Of a stretch of 64,000 nt of DNA, positions 26,101 to 35,592 are shown in pieces. The position numbers and the translations under genes are program-made. The stretch is from contig NC_091188.1 in NCBI RefSeq assembly GCF_040958095.1, forward strand, positions 42,481,036 through 42,545,035. Reading direction: 5' to 3'. Positions within the stretch are counted from its first letter, which is position 1. Each line of letters opens with the position of its first letter. This DNA comes from Procambarus clarkii (taxonomy: Eukaryota; Arthropoda; Malacostraca; Decapoda; Cambaridae). The notes under the pieces were generated by a model. It was not told the DNA's origin. It did no database searches and was given only the letters and a program-made list of their open reading frames with translations.

Positions 26101-26237
26101 ACGGTTGGAACAAGTTAGGGGAGAAGGTGGTGGAGGCCAAGACCGTCAGTAGTTTCAAAGCGTTATATGACAGAGTGCTGGGAAGACGGGACACCACGAG
26201 CGTAGCTCTCATCCTGTAACTACACTTAGGTAATTAC
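23169..26237 (+). mobile_element. LINE-D, nearly full-length EN-RT element
   Basis: Non-LTR retrotransposon on the plus strand in the large host intron, opposite to the host gene. It starts with what looks like the end of ORF1 (KHLNESRNEEEINSFFYKVI, then GVGKPVKWYIKAN), continues through ORF2 with endonuclease and RT but no RNase H, and ends in cctgtaactacacttagg, then taattac, without poly(A). EN-RT without RNase H and with a short 3' tail fits the CR1/Jockey-like group. Other members are fragments at 22930, 29438 and 35199. It directly abuts LINE-C copy 2 at 26238. Confidence 0.88.
23290..26219 (+). pseudogene. LINE-D ORF2: endonuclease and reverse transcriptase
   Basis: Two overlapping frames, 23290-25383 (about 697 residues) and 25380-26219 (279 residues), are one ORF2 split by a single frameshift just before the catalytic box. 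The endonuclease (first ~270 residues) has AYTNIDGVRSK, ALTETKLED, IVGDFNLKSIDW and KSDHVFLGIK. The RT has NKAAGPDGVSPWVLRE, LNYRPVSLTS, QYGFRSGRSC, YLDLKKAFDRVPHKR and SGVPQGSVLAPVMF; in the second frame come MFADDAKIIG and the conserved thumb YAAVVWCPYLKKHINKLEKV. The displayed start is not an ATG, and ORF2 may begin slightly upstream. Apart from the one frameshift it is well preserved, so the copy is relatively young. Confidence 0.88.
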
Positions 26238-27141
26238 CAGGGAACGCACTTCCGTGTTTCCCGAGAGGAAGTGCGAGCAATAGAGCGGTGGGCAGCGTCA
26301 AAGACAGTGTCATGAAATGAAGGAGGGTGCAAGGGAGAGGCAGAACGGAGAGGTCGGAAATAGTAGCACGGAGAGTAAAGAGGCGCCAGTCAGCCTCGGC
26401 AAACCGCCACCTAGGGAAGGAGAGAGGAGGGCGAAAGGAGAAAAAAGTAACAAGGATAGGAAAATGGTCACTGCCATGGAGGTCATCAAGGACCCGCCAC
26501 CCGAAATCTAAGGAAAGGGATGACGAGCACAGAGAAAGATCGAGACAAGAAAGAGAGAGAGTCTGAGAGTCCAAATGAGTGGGCTCACCAGAATTAAGAA
26601 GGGAAGGGAAGAAGAGAGAATGAAAGGTTAAAGGAGGCGACCCCGGAAGTTTGTCAGCACATCGCCCCAAAGGGCATGACGACAATTGAAATTACGCAGC
26701 AGGAGCACAGGCTCCGGCAAGGAGTCTAGGAGGTGTTTAAGATCGGGAAGAGAAAGTGGAACAGTGGGGGGGGAGATAAATGGAACAAACCGTGTAGCAT
26801 CTACGCACAAAGACACGGGCGGCAAAACAGTGGAGAGGCGAGGAAAAAAGTAAAGGGACAAAGGGAACATCGGAGCGAGTCAAGGGAGCAGAAGAATTAT
26901 GGACTCCAGCTGTCACTGGGGGGGGGGAGGGGGGGGAGGGGGGGGAGAGAAAAGAATAGCCACGGAGGCGACCAGGACGAGCACCAAGCATCGGCTCCTG
27001 GAGACAGACACAAAAAGGCAAAAACTGTGAAATGAGAAGTTGGAGGTCAAGGAAATTGGCATAAAATCCACAGATGTTCCATTGAAGAAAAGACATCAGC
27101 AAAGAGAGAGAGGAGAGCAACAGAGAGCAAAGAAGAAACAA
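26238..27141 (-). pseudogene. LINE-C copy 2 ORF2 fragment: endonuclease
   Basis: N-terminal endonuclease of ORF2 in several frames. The first frame (27141-26737) has QWNICGFYANFLDLQLLISQ and CLQEPMLGARPG, the opening strand and catalytic Glu region. 26870-26628 has LPEPVLLLRNFNCRHALWGD, where the usual GDFN reads RNFN. 26685-26209 has LDLSLCSSSLSLDF and GSDHFPILVTFFSF. It ends before the RT. The start overlaps the end of ORF1 by about 95 bp in a different frame, which suggests the intact family uses overlapping ORFs. Confidence 0.8.
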
Positions 27142-29021
27142 AGGTGAAGAAGGAACACAGCACGCTAAAAAAGCACAGGGTCAGGACAGGGTCAGCGAAG
27201 TCAGGGTTAGGGGGCATGGGTAAACTGAGTAAAGAAGGAGGAAAAGAAGCGGGAGGACAGACCAGAGGTGGACGAGCAGGGTCTAGAGAAGGAAGGGGAG
27301 GAGGAGGGGCAGAAAGAGGGGAGCACACCTCAGCATGGGCAGTAACCGAGATGGAATCGGGGGCTAAAGAAACCCTCACAGTAGGAACAGGGGGCTCCAC
27401 CACCGAAGCGGGAGGGGAAGGAACAATAGAATCAGAGATAAGGGGTGAAGAAGAAAGCGAAGCCTTCTTACCGACAGGGGAGGAGGAAGGAGAGGAGCCA
27501 GGTTTCCGCTTCTGACTCAAAGATACAGGCGTCCCAGCAGCAATGTACTGGGCAACAGACTCCAGCGTCTCGATAGGAGAAGAAGACCGAGAGCGAACAA
27601 CACAACCATCAGGAGAGCGATGGACATTGGCCCGCACAGTCAGGCGGCGTAGAGAGCCAAGAAACGGAGGAGAATGATGGGAAGGAGGACCAGAGGGAGA
27701 TGAAAAAGAAGACACAGGAGACGTGACAGACTGGGTAGAAAGAAGGGGAGCCCTAGACAGAGAACCAGGAGGGGGACCCTTCGGGACAGAACGGAGGGAA
27801 ACAGGGAAGGTGGTGGTGGGCGTGTCCAGGTCTAAGGCTTGGAAACGGTTGTGAGACTGAGGAAGACGGGAAGGACGAGGAGAGGAAGAGCGCACCACGC
27901 GAGCATAGGAGACACCAGCAAAAGAGGGGAGACGATGAACTTGGCGCCGAGCCTCAGGAAAAGACAAATGGTCCCGGTGCTTCAAGTTGAGGACAGCCGC
28001 CTCAAGTTTATAACGAATACAAGTACGGGAGAAGGTATGGTGGGCCTCACCGCAATTGAGGCAGCGGTCCTGGGGAGAAGTGCACTCCAACTCAGAGTGA
28101 CCCTCGCTTCCACACAGGGAACAGAGAGAGACAGGACTAGAGCATTTGAGGGCACCATGCCCAAACCTCCAGCACTTACTGCAGAGCCGAGGAGATGGAA
28201 CATACTCCTGAACGGAGCATCTGGCACCAGCAAGAATGACAGAGGGCGGAAGGGTCCTACCATCAAAGGTAACCTTCACAACCCGAAGGGGCAGACGGCG
28301 ATGACCACGAGGGGGACGAGTAAATGTATCCACCTGGAGGACAGAATGACCCTGGGCCTCGAGGATATGCTTGATATCCTCGTGGCAGTCCTTGAGATCC
28401 CTAACACCGGTTGCAACATGGTGCGGGAGGAGAACAGTGCCAACACTGGCATTCAACTGAGCATTCTTCGAGATCCGAACAGGGGTCTCACAAAGGCAGG
28501 ATAAGGCGGCCAAGCGGGTGGCCGCATCCTGAGAAGGAGCAGCAATGACACAGGTACCAAGACGAGTGGGGTTGAAGGTGACAAGAGGCATCCACGGAAT
28601 CGACAAGATGCCTATGAAGGGAAAAAACGTCAGGAGTTGAATCCAAAGGTTGGAGGTCAAAGTACTTAGTTCACGTAGCAGGACCAAACAAAGCACGGTA
28701 TGAATTTGGATGGGAAGGGAGCATACGAGAGCGGCCGTGGCGGGTACGACGATGAGAACCCGTAGAGAGAGACGGGTCGAAAGGTGCAGTAGTCGCAAGA
28801 AGAGATGGAGCCGTGCAAGGGGACGAGATAGTCACCACAGCAGGCTTGGGGCTCGACCCAACCACAGAGGAGGGAGGGGAGCAGGGAGGAAGAGTTCTGT
28901 CTGGGCCTAAACCGGGTCCTGTAGTGGGGGCTACAGATCCCGGTCTTCCAGGACGGTCCGACTCAGGGGCCTGGTCGCCCACCCCATGAGCCTGGGTAAG
29001 AGAAGTCAAGTCGTCATCCAT
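27047..29021 (-). pseudogene. LINE-C copy 2 ORF1: zinc-knuckle gag-like protein
   Basis: Nearly intact nucleic-acid-binding protein of a LINE. The likely start is MDDDLTSLTQAHGVGDQ at 29021, and one frameshift near 28690 moves into the long frame 28798-27047 (583 codons). The central part has ILEAQGHSVLQVDTF and VKVTFDGRTLPPSVILAGAR, followed by three CCHC-type knuckles (CSKCWRFGHGALKC, CSLCGSEGHSELEC, CLNCGEAHHTFSRTC). The C-terminal half is Ser/Pro-rich with a basic QKRKPGSS patch, and the last segment is hydrophobic. Related gag-like ORF1 proteins coat the element RNA. The order of three knuckles after a conserved fold matches I/Jockey-type ORF1. Confidence 0.85.
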
Positions 29022-29437
29022 GCAGCAAACCAATATATAAGGGATGGGACCTGGAACCAAGGGATACCACCTACCAGGGCTGCCAGGGAGGCTGAGCACA
29101 GGCCAGTGCAGGAAGGGTGCGTTGTCCCCAGCGGTGCTCCCCCTTTTCAACAGGGGAGTCCTACTACTACATTCATTCTTCCACACTGGTGCTAAGACCT
29201 CAGTCCCCCTATCGCCCTAGCCTGGACACCCAACCATCCACTCAGGGCGGCCTCTCACAAGTGACCCCTCCAGCGGGTGGTCCGATGGCTCACAAGGCCC
29301 CTACATGGTGCCCTTCAGCACGTACACCACCCAAAGAGGGGGCAGGAGAGGGGGCACAGGCAACCCACACCGGTCCCAGGGAGGTGTACGTGAGCCCCTC
29401 ACCACGGCAAGGAGGCACAACGGAGGGGAATGGAATT

Positions 29438-29760
29438 TGTAAAGGATTGTTGAATGCTAAAGAATTAAACAAAATAAATGAAAATTTATGCTAAATTTTG
29501 TTTGAAGGCATCCAAAGATGCAACCCCTAAACAGATAAAAACTTGAAACTAGTACTGGTTCAACAGAAATTGTAAGAATACCAGAGAATACACAAACAAA
29601 TGGAATCAATATAGAAAGAGACCTATCTAAATAACATATGGAAAACACAAACAAGTACAAAATGACCATACAGTATTGAGAAAGGAGGAATGAAACTGGC
29701 AGCCAACTGGAAAACAGAATCTAGCAGTCTATTGATTCATTAATTGTAAACTGCGTGTGA
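29438..29760 (+). mobile_element. LINE-D internal fragment, decayed
   Basis: Plus-strand match to the linker between endonuclease and RT of LINE-D at 24280-24510. The strings tggttcaacagaaattgta and tggaatcaatatagaaagag correspond to WFDRNC and WNQYRKR there. Stops and small indels are frequent. Confidence 0.7.
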
Positions 29761-29784
29761 AAATATCTGCTGTCTATTTTTGAT

Positions 29785-29862
29785 GTTGGCCAGACCACAC
29801 ACTAGGTGAAGGGACAAGTCACAATAGCCACGTTATTGTGACTCATCGCCTGCATCTGCTGT
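29785..29862. repeat. foldback-family fragment
   Basis: Contains ggccagaccacacactaggt and gaagggaca, then jumps to cacgttattgtgactcatcg. It is a deleted copy of the repeat at 16784-16957. Confidence 0.8.
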
Positions 29863-30259
29863 CTAGCTTTTGAAACACCAGATATCCAGTATCCTATAGA
29901 TCTCTTAATCTTTAAGAAAAACAGACAAGATGCAATAAAAACCTCCATGCAAATTTTGTATATCAACCATGTCAGTAGTGTTGCACACCTTATCAAAGCA
30001 TTAACACCCCGTTCAAAATAAGGTAATCTTACTTGACAAACCTGCTTACTTTTCTATAGTAAACACTAACCCATTGTACATACCAAGATTTTGCAGCTCA
30101 TGTAGTGCATAACAATATCTTGAAGGAATTTTATGAAGTACAACATACAATATTTCTCTAAAAATGACTAATACATGTGTAACATTGTGTTACGTTAATT
30201 GTGTTGACAATAAACACAGTAATAAAATATATATATATTTGGAAAAGACTGATCTAAGT
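29863..30259. other. AT-rich intron sequence
   Basis: Part of the large last intron of the host gene. No gene or repeat recognised, apart from a short (AT)n near 30225. Confidence 0.5.
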
Positions 30260-30432
30260 ATGCAGAAAAACCACATGTGAAAAATATTGAATGCTTAACG
30301 CGTTTTTGACTACATCGCCTTCATCTGATCAAAGTAGAATGGAGAGAACGCCATTCTACTTTACTCGGATGAAGGCGATGTAGCCGAAAACGCGTTAAGC
30401 ATTCTTATTTTTCACATGTGGTTTTTCCGCAT
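30260..30432. repeat. palindromic repeat, ~82-bp arms
   Basis: Arms 30260-30342 and 30351-30432 are reverse complements with a few mismatches around an 8-base loop (agagaacg). Both arms carry aaccacatgtgaaaaat and gcttaacgcgtttt segments. On the plus strand the right arm reads cggatgaaggcgatgtagcc followed by gaaaacgcgtta. This has the order of a minimal hammerhead ribozyme: CNGAUGA-like box, GGC/GCC stem, GAAA, short stem III, then UUA. The fourth core base is G here and A in the other arm instead of the required U. I infer a Penelope-like or foldback origin. Confidence 0.75.
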
Positions 30433-30775
30433 ATTTGGAAAAATGTAATCTAGAGAAGTTTGCAGGTGAAGCTTGGCGAGCAATGGTTGACAGCAAGCCG
30501 AGTGAACGCTAAATATTGACAGTGTTGAAGATGTGTGATATCTCTCAAGCATCTGTACTGGACCACTCTTGGAGTCACAATCACGATGATTCCCTGTCGA
30601 CTGGTTATATTACCAAGCCCAACCTCACCTGACTATCTTCTAGTAGGTTGGGAAGAAGTATTAACTGTAATTAGTTGTACACTTGAAAATTGTAATTATG
30701 AGATGTGACAACGTTGAGATGGGTTTGTTAATCCTACGTAACCTATCTCATTATCTGCACATAAGTTAACGAGAG
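30433..30775. other. AT-rich intron sequence
   Basis: Nothing recognised. It lies within the last host intron. Confidence 0.45.
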
Positions 30776-31030
30776 TTTGAAGCAAGTATATTATATAGTT
30801 GCTACACATGAAATATCTGGCAAAACAGTGGAATGGATAAGACAACAGATAAAACTCATAACAGCGAGTTACCATAAACAGAATACAATATGATGGAGTA
30901 GTTTGACCAGTGCCACAGGCAGCCATTTTGGAAATCCATTTTGTAATCTATACCAATGATAACATCAAAGCTCCTCATATTTGCAGATTATACAAAGATC
31001 TACTGGAATGCAGAAAGCAATGATGGCAAC
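30776..31030 (+). mobile_element. LINE RT remnant
   Basis: Plus-strand traces of an RT: tggaatggataagacaacag reads EWIRQQ, followed by a segment like the SGVPQGS region and ctcctcatatttgcagatta, which resembles the FADD box context. It is closest to LINE-F (NGKILEWIKQWLKQRKQ). Too decayed to delimit exactly. Confidence 0.5.
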
Positions 31031-31059
31031 GCATTCTTGGAAAAAAATAAAAAAAAATG

Positions 31060-34000
31060 CCAGTTTTTGGGTGAGCCCCAGAGGCTCCATGCCATACTAC
31101 TTGAGTGTCATCAGTCGTAGAGTTTTTTGTTGCCTAACGGGGACCAGAGCCAGAACCTGGCCCCCTCAGAGAGCTGCAGAGAGCAATGACCTATGAACAC
31201 TTTACATTGAAAGTACAGTACAGTATGTAATCATACTTGTCATTGACCAGGGAAGGCACCCAGAAAGGTAGGCAAAACAAAACGGACCATTGCCAGGTTG
31301 AAAATTGTGACCTACATGCTCAAAAGAGCACAAGAACTCACAGAGAAGGTAAAACAGGGACTTACCAGGGAGGCAGCAGCACCTTAGGTCTCAATCCGAA
31401 GAAGAGACAGTCGGTTGTGACAAATGCCCTGAAGCAACAAGGCTGCAGAGGACCTGGGATGTTCATGAGATACTCCACAGCCAGGACCCTGCTCGACCTC
31501 CAAAACGCCCATGCCTAAATATTATCCCACAACATATTACCAAAGACAGCTGAAAGAGCGGCATACTTCCTCAAATTATGGGGCACAAGGGTAGACTGCA
31601 GACTGCCTAGACTTAATGACAGTGAAGACGACCTGAGACACACGAGCCCTGGAACAGGGAACCAGGGAAACTGGATACATCCAGAGAGCATCCACCAATA
31701 CAGAACCGGTGGCCCGCAGGTAGCGGCACAAAGCAGCTACCGGACACAGCATGTGATACTGGAGAAACCCCTGGTGCTAGAGAAGAGCATGAAGCTCCCC
31801 CACCCGACCCCTAGAGGCCAAAGCCAACAAAAGCAATTACAAACCATAGGGGCCACTATAAACCGAGGTGAAGAAAGAGAGGAAAGAACCCGGTCCAAAG
31901 ACCAAGAAAGCTCAGGCAGCGTATGAGCAGGCTGGAGGTGGAAAAAAAAAAGAGAAGGCTAGCGGAACAGGGCAGTATTTACATCAACCCAGAACACAAG
32001 CTGCAGCAGCTCTGCCAACGCCACATGAAAGAAGCAACAGTGTTCAGCATGAGATGCAGATTCAGAGAAAGCAGAGAGAAAGGACTAACAACCTCGTCAG
32101 ACACAGATGAAGAGAAAGAAATTGGCGGAAAGCCCGCCAAGAAACCTCATACTGTTGCTGAGAAGGCCTCAGGTGGGACACCATCAAATTAGCAACCTGA
32201 TCACCATACAAATGGCAATACACACTTATCTGAAAAATCAGGCGCTTATCATGGAGGAGAAGGTCGAATCAGTGAGGAACTTCACTAGCCCAAAACCGCT
32301 TAAAAAGGCAGAGCAGTGAAAACATGCTCGGGTTCGGGCACCAACCAAGCAGCGCCTGAAACCAAGACTGGGCTAGCCGCAATGGGGCTGGGAGAAACAC
32401 CCTTCCTCCATAGGATTCCATACAAGCCAAAACCCGGAGAAAAAGGTACCGGAACCCCCACCTCGACCAGTCATGCCCATAAACATCTACCACAAAGCTA
32501 CGCAGTCGGGAAAAGGCACCACGTACACATGAACACACAGACCAAGCTGACGCAAAAAGGTCCACCTCTGCGCGCCTGTACGTCTGGCAAAGCCAAAAAA
32601 AGGAGCCGGCGTCAACTGCTCACTCCGTGGAAAGAGGAATGAAGTGAGGCAGGCTGTCTGCCAGGACGTTGGACACTCCCTGAATAAGAACGGCGTGGAG
32701 AGCTAAACCCTGAGAATTCAGCAGAAGCTACTTGAAGCGACCAGCTCCAAAAGAGTCACAGACTGAAGAGACAACACCCCCCTCCCGGTTGAGATAAAGA
32801 ACCACGGGGAGCAGTCCGAGCTCTAAGGAAACTGAATCCCCTGCAGCGCCAGCCACACCGCCGCAAACTCCCACATCGTGTTGTGAGCCCAAACCCTGCC
32901 TAGCAGGTAAACCAGAAGGGGCAAAGTGCAGACTCTTACACAGTTGCACAAGCAACCACCAAGTAACCATGGTCACCCTCAACTGCAGCCGACTGCGGGA
33001 CTGAAGCCGGAGCAAGCCTGTGGGAGGGAGAGAAAGGTATGACCCCACCACTGACACACAACAAAACCAAAACAGGACTGCAACTACCCAAAGCTGCTTA
33101 CAAAATTGAAACTCATCGTCCTCAGGAAACAGAAGAGGACAAAATGGAGAAGCAGGTGAAAGAGCCAGGGCCCAAGTGGAATACAAAGATAGAGCCCAAA
33201 CGGCCAGCCGACTTGCGAGATGGTAGGTGAAAACATGGAAACCGCATCCCCGAGGAGCGGTGCAAACAGCTTGGCAAAGGCAGATGATGCTGAAGCTGCC
33301 AAGACAAAGACCCCCAGCCGAGGGTCCCCACCACGCGAACCCACATCCTCTGAAAGCCACTGCACCAGAAGACCGAAGAATCGCCAGACAGAGGCCAGGT
33401 GACTACGAGTCCGAAGGTCATCGACCACCAAAGCCGCCAAAAGAGGGGTTCTTGAGCATGCAACTGCACCAGGCCAACATCACGAGGCACGCAGAAGTGA
33501 AGAGGCACTCAATGAGGAACCCAAGAGTTGCCCATAAGAATACCTGCAACAGTGGTAACCTCCCACCACTCAAGTGTACAGGTACAGCCAAAACCACTCC
33601 AAGCCCTAAGAGAAAGAACAGTCTGCCAGCCAGGAAGACATCAGAACCCCATAATGCACCCTATAGAGGGAAGAAGTCAGAACCATACCGGGGCATAAAC
33701 CAGGTCTAGCAGGAGGTAAGCACCAAAAGCCTCCCGAACATTCACAGGGGAAGACCCAGACGAAGAAAACCTCTGAAAGGAAGGAAGAGCGGGTGCGGAC
33801 TTGACCAAGGCTGAAGCAACCAATGCCCCTAAAGCCCAAGCAGGGCAGCTCCGGGGCTTCCAAATGCTCACACACCTGGCACATTATATCAGAGAAACTG
33901 TTATGCAACACGACTGCAGCCTGATCCCACAGAACATCTGATGGGGGATGAGGGAATTGGAGCAGAAGCGGGAAACAAGTCCCGCAAGACCCCAGGTCAT

Positions 34001-35152
34001 AGGTATCCTCGACCCAACAGGCAGCATGACAGTGGCAGAGAGGATGATCGCCACCCTGAGGAAGGGGCAACGAGCAATCTTTGAAATCACACAAAGTGAG
34101 AGCAGATTCAGAAGAGGTAACCACAGTACAACCGAGCCTGCAGGGAGAATGAGCACTACAGGAAGCCCAGACACTGGGGTCAGCTAAGCTGATAAACCCT
34201 GTCAGTGCAGGCAGTTCGACTGCAAGCAGCTGCAGTAAAGCCTCGGAGGCAACAGAGGAGGACCACCACCACATTTGAGGAGGAGTCTAATCAGGTGTAA
34301 AGCCAAACTCCTCTGTCAAAAAGACAAAATAAAATGGCAGTAAACATGAAAGCACAAAAAAAAAGAACTCCACAACAGCAAACAAGCAGGCAGAGAGAAC
34401 CATCGGCCCGCTATTTGATAGCTGAAAATTAGGCTGCGCCAGCCACCGTTCACCCCACCAGCTAAAACACACACCCCCAACCTGGGCAAGATGCAAAGCC
34501 CAAAGCCCCTGATGCACCCCAAGGGCGAAGACAACCATAAGCGAGGAAGTCCTTTAGTGGGGAGTGATTCCCGAATGCCCCAGGGAAGAGAAACCTGACC
34601 ATGCAAGGGGCAGTACTTACGGAGCACCTAGGGAAGGTGGTCCCTATGTGCATGCTACTCCAGTACTTGAAAAACTCCCGACTACCCACAGAATTCTGTT
34701 TAGAACACCACTGCAAGGGCAAAAACACCAAAGAAAATGGGAAGACGGAACCAGAGCGACAGCAAGCACTCGGCACGGCATCAAAGAACTGAATGGGGGT
34801 GGCCCGGCTCCCCCTCTCCCCCATGGGGAGGGGATCATGGGGGGTTGTACTAATGAGTGGGCGGGGGGGGAGGGGGTTAGTTAGATGAAGTTTTGTTTGT
34901 TTGGTTTTTGGGAGAGTTATTCTGCTCTTTTGAGGACACAGGTTGCAATTTTCAACCTGACAGTGGCCTGTTTTGTTTCGCCTATGTTTCTGGGTGCCTT
35001 CCCTGGTCGATAGCCAGTATGATATTACAGTACTTTAAATTTAAAGAGTTCATAGACTATTGCTCCCTGTGCCTCTCTGAGGGGGCCAGGTTCTGGCTCC
35101 TGTCCCCTCTAGGCAACAAAGAACTCTGACTGATTACTCATGTAGTATGGCA
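31060..35152 (-). mobile_element. DIRS-like retroelement copy 1 (fossil)
   Basis: DIRS-like element (tyrosine-recombinase retroelement) with inverted terminal arms at about 31060-31370 and 34890-35152. Coding parts on the minus strand, by similarity to the copy at 59829, are recombinase-region traces (about 31400-32200), RNase H-region traces (about 32270-32700) and a gag-like region (about 33100-34270). The reverse-transcriptase core is not recognisable. The two arms differ markedly from each other, and the coding region is broken in many places, so this is an old copy. It lies in the last intron of the host gene, on the same strand. Confidence 0.75.
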
Positions 35153-35167
35153 CTTGTCATACATGTT

Positions 35168-35198
35168 GTATAACGTGTCACAGTATGACACGTTATAC
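35168..35198. repeat. perfect 13-bp hairpin
   Basis: gtataacgtgtca and tgacacgttatac flank the loop cagta, immediately outside the right arm of DIRS-like copy 1. It is not part of other DIRS ends in this window. Confidence 0.8.
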
Positions 35199-35275
35199 AA
35201 AGAGTACAGTACTGGGAAGACGGGACATCATGAGCATAACTCTCATCCTGTAACTACACTTGGGTAATTACTTGA
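35199..35275 (+). mobile_element. LINE-D 3' end, solo
   Basis: tactgggaagacgggacatc, then ctctcatcctgtaactacac, then ttgggtaattac match the last 75 bp of LINE-D at 26160-26237. Confidence 0.85.
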
Positions 35276-35592
35276 TTAGTAAGACAGTTTCAGGGAGCCA
35301 ATGGGGTTCCCTACAGAAAAGCTAGTAAATGCTATCCAATACTGTATTGATAACTACAAGCCCTTACAGATGAGACATGACAATACACATCATAGTTTTC
35401 ATATGTATAATGCTGCCTTGCTATGGTTTCAAAAAGAGATGGACCATGGTATTACAGTTCACCAATCACCGAAAACCAAATAACAATTTGGCATTACAGT
35501 GCTGTTTAAAAGTTAACCAAAACCTAATAATAATCAAACTATATTTTGATTACAAGGAAATGAAAATGGTAATAAAAGTCAATAACAAAAAA
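35276..35592. other. unrecognised stretch with a 60-codon frame
   Basis: A plus-strand frame at 35301-35483 reads LVNAIQYCIDNYKPLQMRHD and YNAALLWFQKEMDHGI, which looks protein-like but which I cannot assign. It could be a remnant of a DNA-transposon or host-derived sequence, or chance. No splice evidence. Confidence 0.3.

Larger units (their letters stand above)
26238..29437 (-). mobile_element. LINE-C copy 2, ORF1 plus endonuclease only
   Basis: Second member of the RNase H LINE family, minus strand. In element order: a GC-rich 5' region (29437-29022), ORF1 (29021-27047) and the start of ORF2 with endonuclease (27141-26238). The RT, RNase H and 3' end are absent. The element stops at cagggaacgcacttcc, which in copy 1 continues into ORF2 near 8040. 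The missing part is replaced by LINE-D in opposite orientation. No LINE-C sequence is found left of LINE-D, so the 3' part was deleted or LINE-D integration was accompanied by loss. Confidence 0.85.
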
